A stretch of DNA of 64,000 bases from Macrostomum hystrix (Eukaryota > Platyhelminthes > Macrostomidae), in assembly GCA_950097015.1 (NCBI GenBank), contig CATNEN010000024.1, positions 6,400,001-6,464,000 on the forward strand. Direction: 5' to 3'. Positions 58,401 to 64,000 of this stretch are shown here, in pieces (the first letter of the stretch is position 1; the number at the start of each line of letters is the position of its first letter). The notes beneath the pieces were generated by a model. It had not been told where the DNA came from. It did not search any database and was given only the letters and a program-made list of their open reading frames with translations. Made by a program: the position numbers and the translations under genes.

Positions 58401-61400
58401 CTTGAAACACGCTCTTATGGCGCGGCGTGACTGTATGACTTTACGAGTAGTACTAATTCGGGACGTTAAAACGCGTTCATATGGCATGACTGACAATGAA
58501 CAAATTTGAAAAAAAAATTTCATGAAACAAGAGCAGTGGCAAATAAAATATTACGTTTGATCCTAAAATACGTGTAAGTTAGTCTTTTCGGTCTGACTTC
58601 TGTGATTTTAGTGTGACCCGAGTAAGTACTAACCCGGCATGCGGTACTGCACGTAGAACACTGAACCGGACACGCCGGCAGCCGAGGGAGCGAATGTGAT
58701 ATTGAAGGATTGCGGACCAACAGCGGCAACAGAGAAAGTCGGCGGACTGGGGGCCTGATTTGGCGGAGCGGTGCGCACGTCGAGGAAGTTTGGCTCGCCG
58801 TTGCCCTGCGGTTGGTGAGGATGAAGGCTTTAGTAAAATACCTTAGCTACGTAGCTGTAATAATAAAATAATAATTAGTATTATTTAGCTGTTCAGTCCG
58901 TGGACTGGGGAGGCCGCGACGTCCACGCACACCAAAATTTCCACCCCTAGCTAATGCTGACACCCATTTTAAAACTGGCTCAGCTCACCATGGCAGTCCT
59001 GGCATACAAGTACACTCTGTAATTAGTGTCCGGCTTGAGTCCGGTCACAGCGCCGCGGGTCAGGGTCGGATCGGACAGGGCGGGCGCCAGTGTCAGGTAG
59101 CCCAGGCTGAGTCCGTGGATCTCCTGGTAGGCCATCTGGTAGCCAGTTAGGACGCCGTTCGGCTGAGGCGGCGACTGCCAATCGAACTCCAAGTGATTGA
59201 CGCCAGTCACAGACAGGAGTAAGTCGCCAACCTGTACAGGACAAAGTTATCATAGTTAAATCTATCTATCTATTTATATATAAATCACGATCTATTTTAA
59301 TAAAAAACTATCCTAGTCCTAATCAATCAAAATATTTAACGAAATCTTAATCAGTTAAATCCACATCAGTTGAAATCACAATCCGTTTAGATCCCAATCA
59401 TTTGGGATCCCAATCAGTTGAAATCCCTATCAATTGAAATCCTATTCAATTTATATCCCAATCAGTTAAAATCAAATACAGTTGCAATTTTATTTTTTGA
59501 AATCCCGATCTGCTGATTCTGTCGAAATCTTGAATCCAACGAAATCTCGTAACAGTAGACATTGCTATCGCTTAATCAGGATCAATGAATCTAAAGAAAT
59601 AGAAAACCTAAAAATCACAACCAATGAAAATCCCCCCAATCAATAGAAATCCCACTAATCAATAGAAATCCCACGAATTATTAGAAATCCCACGAAACAA
59701 TAGAAATCCCACTAATCAATAAATATCTCACTAATGAATAGAAATCCCACTTATCACTAGAAATCCCACTAATCAATGGAAATCCCACTAATCAATAGAA
59801 ATCCCACTAATCAATAGAAATCCCACGAATCAATAGAAATCCCACTAATCAATAGAAATCCCACTAATCAATAGAAATCCCACTAATCAATAGAAATCCC
59901 ACTAATCAATGGAAATCCCACTAATTATTAGAAATCCCACAAAACAATAGAAATCCCACTAATCAATAAATATCTCACTAATGAATAGAAATCCCACTTA
60001 TCACTAGAAATCCCACTAATCAATAGAAATCCCACTAATCAATAGAAATCCCACTAATCAATAGAAATCCCACTAATCAATGGAAATCCCACTAATTATT
60101 AGAAATCCCACAAAACAATAGAAATCCCACTAATCAATGGAAATCCCACTAATCAATAAATATCTCACTAATGAATAGAAATCCCACTTATCAATAGAAA
60201 TCCCACTTATCACTAGAAATCCCACTAATCAATGGAAATCCCACTAATCAATGGAAATTCCACTAATCAATAGAAATCCCACTAATCAATAGAAATCCCA
60301 CTAATCAATGGAAATCCCACTAATCAATGGAAATCCCACTAATCAATAGAAATCCCACTAATCAATAGAAATCCCACTAATCAATAGAAATCCTACTCGT
60401 ACTAATCAATAGAAATCCTACTAATCAATGGAAATCCCACGAATCAATAGAAATCCCACTAATCAATGGAAATCTCACTAATCAATAGAAATCTCACTAA
60501 TCAATAGAAATCCCACTAATCAATAGAAATCCCACTAATCAATAGAAATCCCACTAATCAATAGAAATCCCACTAATCAATGGAAATCCCACTAATCAAT
60601 GGAAATCCCACTAATCAATAGAAATCCCACTAATCAATAGAAACTCCAATCCATCGAAATAGCAATCCGTAGATCTAAGGCTCGGCAGCAGCTGTAGCAT
60701 CTGCTCACCTGACCAGGTGTGCCATCCTTAGTAGTGAACTCCAGAGTAGAACTAGGCGGTCCAGCGTAGTATTTGTTGAGCACGCGCACCCAGGCTCGAA
60801 TTTTGGCCGCTCCGGGCAGCTGATTCAGTCGGCCATTGTAGTTGAAAGCAGCCACAGGCGCCTGACGCTTAGTCCGGGAATTCAGAGAGCCGACCATTGA
60901 GGGGCCTTCAATTGGTCGAAAAATGAAATCTTGAAAACGCTTCTGCAGCAGACACTCGGCCGAGGTTAAACTGCTCAGGCACCATTCGACTCGGAAGCCG
61001 CGGAAATAGCCTCGGATGCGCGAGTCTGTCATCGGATCCTGCTCCATAGACCAGCTGAGCATGGCGCTGTCCGACTGGATGGCGTCGCCAGCTGCTGAAC
61101 TACTGTTCTTTAAGTCCAGATTGACTGGAACTGCAGTAGGCGCTTCCTCGCCAGAGTAGCCGAATGAGACTGGCCTGGGGGCACTGCTGTCACCCTCGGA
61201 ATTCCTGGCGTAGATGGTCAGCCTGTACTGCTTGAAGATCTCTATTAGATAGCGCTGGTTGGACACGTATAGATCGTTGAATTCCACTTTCTCCTGCCTG
61301 GGATTCACAATCTGGGTCTCATTGCGACTGCCTCTAGGCATTGTTAGGCAGTCCATGCATTCCACGATTAGAATATAGGTCGGCTTCTCTCCATTGTAGT

Positions 61401-63755
61401 CCAGAGGCGACAGGGGAGTCCAATAGACAACCAGATTCTGGGGCCTGTTGCCCTCGGCCCACAGGTTGGTGGGATTCTTTGACGGGATTGCGGGCTGCAG
61501 CTTGCACGAAGGAGATGTCACCGACCTGCAATGCAAGAGCGATTGGGATCTGGTCTTGGATCCGCAATTCAAACAGATTTCTGGAAGTGAATTAAGGAGT
61601 TTTGGGATCTGGGACTTAAAAGAGCTTTGGGATGAGGAATTTAAGAGGATTTTGAAGTCTTGAATTTAAGACTGTTTTGGATCTTGTATTTAAAAGAGTT
61701 TTGGGATCTGGAATTCAAGAGAGCTTTGGGATCAGGAATTCAAGACTTTTGGGATCTGGAGTTTAAGAGAGTTTTGGGATCAGGAACTCAAGACTTTTGG
61801 GATCTGGAGTTTAAGAGAGTTTTGGGATCAGGAATTCAAGAATTTTGGGATCTGGAGTTTAAGAGAGTTTTGGGATAAGGAATTCAAGAGTTTTGGGATC
61901 AGGAATTCAAAATAGTTTTAGGATCAGGAATTCAAGAGGGTTTCGGGTGCCAGATATTTACAAAAGGCTTTGAGAGGTCGGTTAGCAAAATCGGCTGAAG
62001 CCATGAAGCCTCACCTTGACGGCTCGCTCTCTCCCACCACATTGAGGCCTTTGACACGGAAGCTGTACTGGATGTTCGGCCTCATCTTAATCTGCACCTG
62101 GGTGTCTGTAGGTTCCACAGAGGAACCGGCCCTGGCGTAGGGCTCGGCAACGTACCAGGTGTCGCTAGCATACTGGGTGGAGAATTCCACAACGTAGCGC
62201 AGGATTGGAGCATAGTTGTCTGTGCCGGGATTCCATCTCACTTCGGCCAGGCCCTCGAATTTGAATTTTTCGCAGTCCACAGCCATATTAGTTGGCATCT
62301 CAGGCCGGCCCATAATCATTAGCATGGCGTGCCTATAATCATAGTCCAAGCCGTTAGTGGCATTGCAGGTGTAGATGCCTGTGTCCAGTGGCCTGGCTCC
62401 GCTCACAATTAGCGAATAATCGGGAATATTGATTGTTAGCCGGGGATTCTGCGAGAAGTCAATCACCGTGCCGTCTTTTGACCATTGAATGATCAGATTT
62501 TTCTCCTCCCTCAGGTCGGTGTTGGCGGTGCAGATTAGCTTGACCTCTTGGCCCTCGTAGACTCTCGTATCCTGGGGCGCTATGGCAATCTCGGTGGGCT
62601 GGCGAACAAATAGAGTGCCGCTGGCCGAGCGGGAGGCTGCGTTGCGCCAGTGGCGGGGTCAGTTCGGTGCAAACTTAGTGCGTGAGTACTCCAATGTTTA
62701 CAATCCGCGAAACAGAGAAAATAGATTGGTAAGGGGAGTGGAATCTGCCACTAGGCCTACTAGGGGATATGATATAGAATCCAATCACTTGTGATCTTGA
62801 ATAGTAAAAATGTGCCAACTGGGGATCTTGAAAAGGGGAGTAAAATCTGCCAACTCAGGATCTTGAGAATGGGAGCACAATCTGCCAACTGGGGATCTTG
62901 AAAGGGGGAGCACAATCTGCCAACTGGGGATCTTGAAAGGGGGAGCACAATCTGCCAACTGGGATCTTGAAAGGGGGAGTAAAATCTGTTAACTGGGGAT
63001 CTAGGAAAGGGGTAGAATCGGACAACTGGGGATCTGGGAAAGTGGAGTAGCATCTGCCAAATGGGACATCTGGGAAAGGGGAGTAAAATTCCACTTAGGG
63101 ATAAATCTTTCATCTAAATGGGTAGAATCTGTCAAGTGTCTGATTGAAACGCAGCAAATCAAAAAGGCGGCCTCACCAATGGAATTCGTAGCCGTGCACT
63201 CGTAGACGCCAGAATCCGTGATTGACAGCTCCGCAATGAGTAGGTCGCCATTTTCCTGTACCTCGTATCTGCCGCCGGTGATTGGTTCGCCATTCTTCTT
63301 CCAGGTGACAATGGCTCGCGGCGCGCTGAAAGTCTGGCAGGGCATAATAAAGCGACTCTTGGCCGCAGCCTTGGTATCCTGAGGCGCCAGTACAAATGTA
63401 GGCGCCTCGCTCAGCACATTCAGGAAAGCATTGGTGTAGATGTAGCCGAATTTATTAGTGCAGTTGCACTGAACCACCAGAGGATCTTTCAGTGTCAAAT
63501 TGGTGAAATGAAATTCTTTGCCAACGGGGGCACTGCGGTTGTCGTACTTGCTAGCAGACACGCCGTTGATAAACCATTTGGGATCACCGTCCGCGTTGCC
63601 AGCCTCGCAGCGGAATGTGTGACTGCCGCCAACTGGCACAGACACGTCTGTGGGCTTACTGATCCAATAGGGCTCGCTGAACACATTCACTACGAATGTG
63701 GCCGAGGATGGACTGCCGCCTATCTGGGCGTTCGTGCCCGTGCACTGATAGTTGC
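55491..63755 (-). CDS. NRG: L1CAM/neuroglian-type cell adhesion molecule, 5' end off the window
   Basis: Nine minus-strand exons, 63177-63755, 62015-62636, 60709-61525, 58989-59231, 58634-58805, 57529-57810, 57060-57215, 56714-56977 and 55491-55741, join in consistent phases and give about 1,127 residues. Order: end of Ig3 (GNYQC), Ig4 (EPYWISKPTDV, then VVQCNCTNKFG), Ig5, Ig6, five FnIII domains (the second and third joined by VSFGYSGEEAP as in neuroglian), one membrane helix (ATWFICMVLILIALIAFIIF), then a basic RKRRLEAKRGK juxtamembrane segment like the family's FERM-binding site. FnIII-3 contains RTKR, a furin-type site where L1 is known to be processed. The tail is about 245 residues, Pro-rich. 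At the position expected for the ankyrin-binding FIGQY it reads EDRGFSSAYAPP, and the protein ends STDV, a class I PDZ ligand. L1 proteins mediate homophilic axon adhesion. Confidence 0.93.
55890..56580 (-). repeat. Intronic minisatellite, 16-bp unit (L1CAM-like, last intron)
   Basis: About 43 copies of CTGAATCTCACCCAAC with variants (CATCCTAAATCTCA, CCAAACCTG) in blocks. Confidence 0.97.
57235..57520 (-). repeat. Intronic minisatellite, 20-bp unit (L1CAM-like)
   Basis: About 14 copies of TTTGGTAGATTGTGGGACAG, nearly perfect (G/C at one position). It occupies almost all of the intron 57216-57528, beginning within 10 nt of the 5' splice site. Confidence 0.97.
57925..58440 (-). repeat. Intronic minisatellite, about 59-bp unit (L1CAM-like)
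   Basis: About 9 copies containing CGTGACCTTGAAACACGCTT and GACTGTCTGACAATACCAGC. Unit length varies through loss of AATAAT. Divergence increases toward the right end. Confidence 0.96.
58858..58986 (-). mobile_element. SINE family A, body fragment next to a splice donor
   Basis: On the minus strand, TTAAAATGGGTGTCAGCATT, then CCCCAGTCCACGGACTG, and an AAT/ATT tail match the body of the copy at 19675-19968. The tRNA head is absent. Its left (5') end lies within about 10-15 nt of the 5' splice site at 58988. Confidence 0.75.
59380..60650 (-). repeat. Intronic minisatellite, 19-bp unit (L1CAM-like)
   Basis: About 55 copies of AATCCCACTAATCAATAGA with GGAAATC, TTATTAG and AAACAATAG variants. 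Larger blocks of about 180-230 bp are repeated (for example from about 59690 and about 59930). The left 250 bp are diverged relatives. Confidence 0.96.
61580..61950 (-). repeat. Intronic minisatellite, about 22-24-bp unit (L1CAM-like)
   Basis: About 15 units of TTTTGGGATCAGGAATTCAA or TTTTGGGATCTGGAGTTTAA, alternating as a dimer of about 55 bp in the middle. Confidence 0.93.
62770..63095 (-). repeat. Intronic minisatellite, about 33-35-bp unit (L1CAM-like)
   Basis: About 9 units with core CAATCTGCCAACTGGGGATC and TTGAAAGGGGGAG. The ends are diverged. Confidence 0.94.
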
Positions 63756-63794
63756 CTGCATGTTTAGGGCAGAGGTGGGCCGGAGGGCTGCATT

Positions 63795-64000
63795 CAGACA
63801 CTCAATGACTGACAGGTAGGCAATGGGATGGATGACAGGGAGACACTGGCATGGGTGACAGCTAGACACTGGGATGGGATGGTAGACACTGGTGACAGTT
63901 AGACACTGGTGACAGTTAGATACTGGTGACAGTTAGACACTGGGATTGGATGGTGGACACTGGGATAGGATGGTAGACACTGGGATGGGTGACAGGTAGA
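63795..64000 (-). repeat. Intronic tandem repeat at the right edge (L1CAM-like)
   Basis: Units of GACAGTTAGACACTGG / GACACTGGGATGGGATGGTA running to the window end, so full extent is unknown. Confidence 0.9.

Overview
This window is nuclear DNA of an invertebrate animal. It contains ten spliced or single-exon genes with GT/AG introns. Coding exons are GC-rich at third positions, while spacers are AT-rich and unique introns short. The protein set (LGN/Pins, ribosomal P0, dynactin p25, PP6 regulatory subunit, Cdc25, a HIP14-type palmitoyltransferase, PAN3, an L1/neuroglian adhesion molecule) is metazoan. tRNA-derived SINEs and AG acceptors placed just before start codons suggest a lophotrochozoan (possibly a flatworm) with spliced-leader trans-splicing. 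That placement is inference, and I cannot name the species.

Layout, left to right: the 5' end of a GPSM2/LGN gene on the minus strand (791-1726, continuing off the left edge); an AT-rich head-to-head spacer; RPLP0 (4519-5631); an unrecognised four-pass membrane protein (7930-9913); DCTN5 (12025-13358); PPP6R (15353-19571); a small minus-strand membrane/coiled-coil protein (22988-23311); a repeat-rich stretch with a SINE and a hAT-type MITE (24338-25404); CDC25 (27171-30004); a 4-kb minisatellite (31.26-35.2 kb); a ZDHHC17/13-like gene on the minus strand (36097-40617); PAN3 (43569-50989); a 1.9-kb minisatellite (52.87-54.77 kb); and the 3' two thirds of an L1CAM/neuroglian gene on the minus strand (55491-63755, continuing off the right edge). 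The genes look like independent, mostly housekeeping units, with no sign of an operon or pathway cluster.

The striking property is tandem repeats. By a hand tally about a third of the window is minisatellite with periods of 16-60 bp. Of 29 introns I can delimit, 19 carry their own array. Of the 10 without one, six are shorter than about 200 nt and two longer ones hold a SINE instead. Arrays often begin within tens of bases of a splice site, some stay open in the upstream exon's frame, and a few monomers look related between different genes. I see no autonomous transposon, no CRISPR array and no functional tRNA or rRNA gene.
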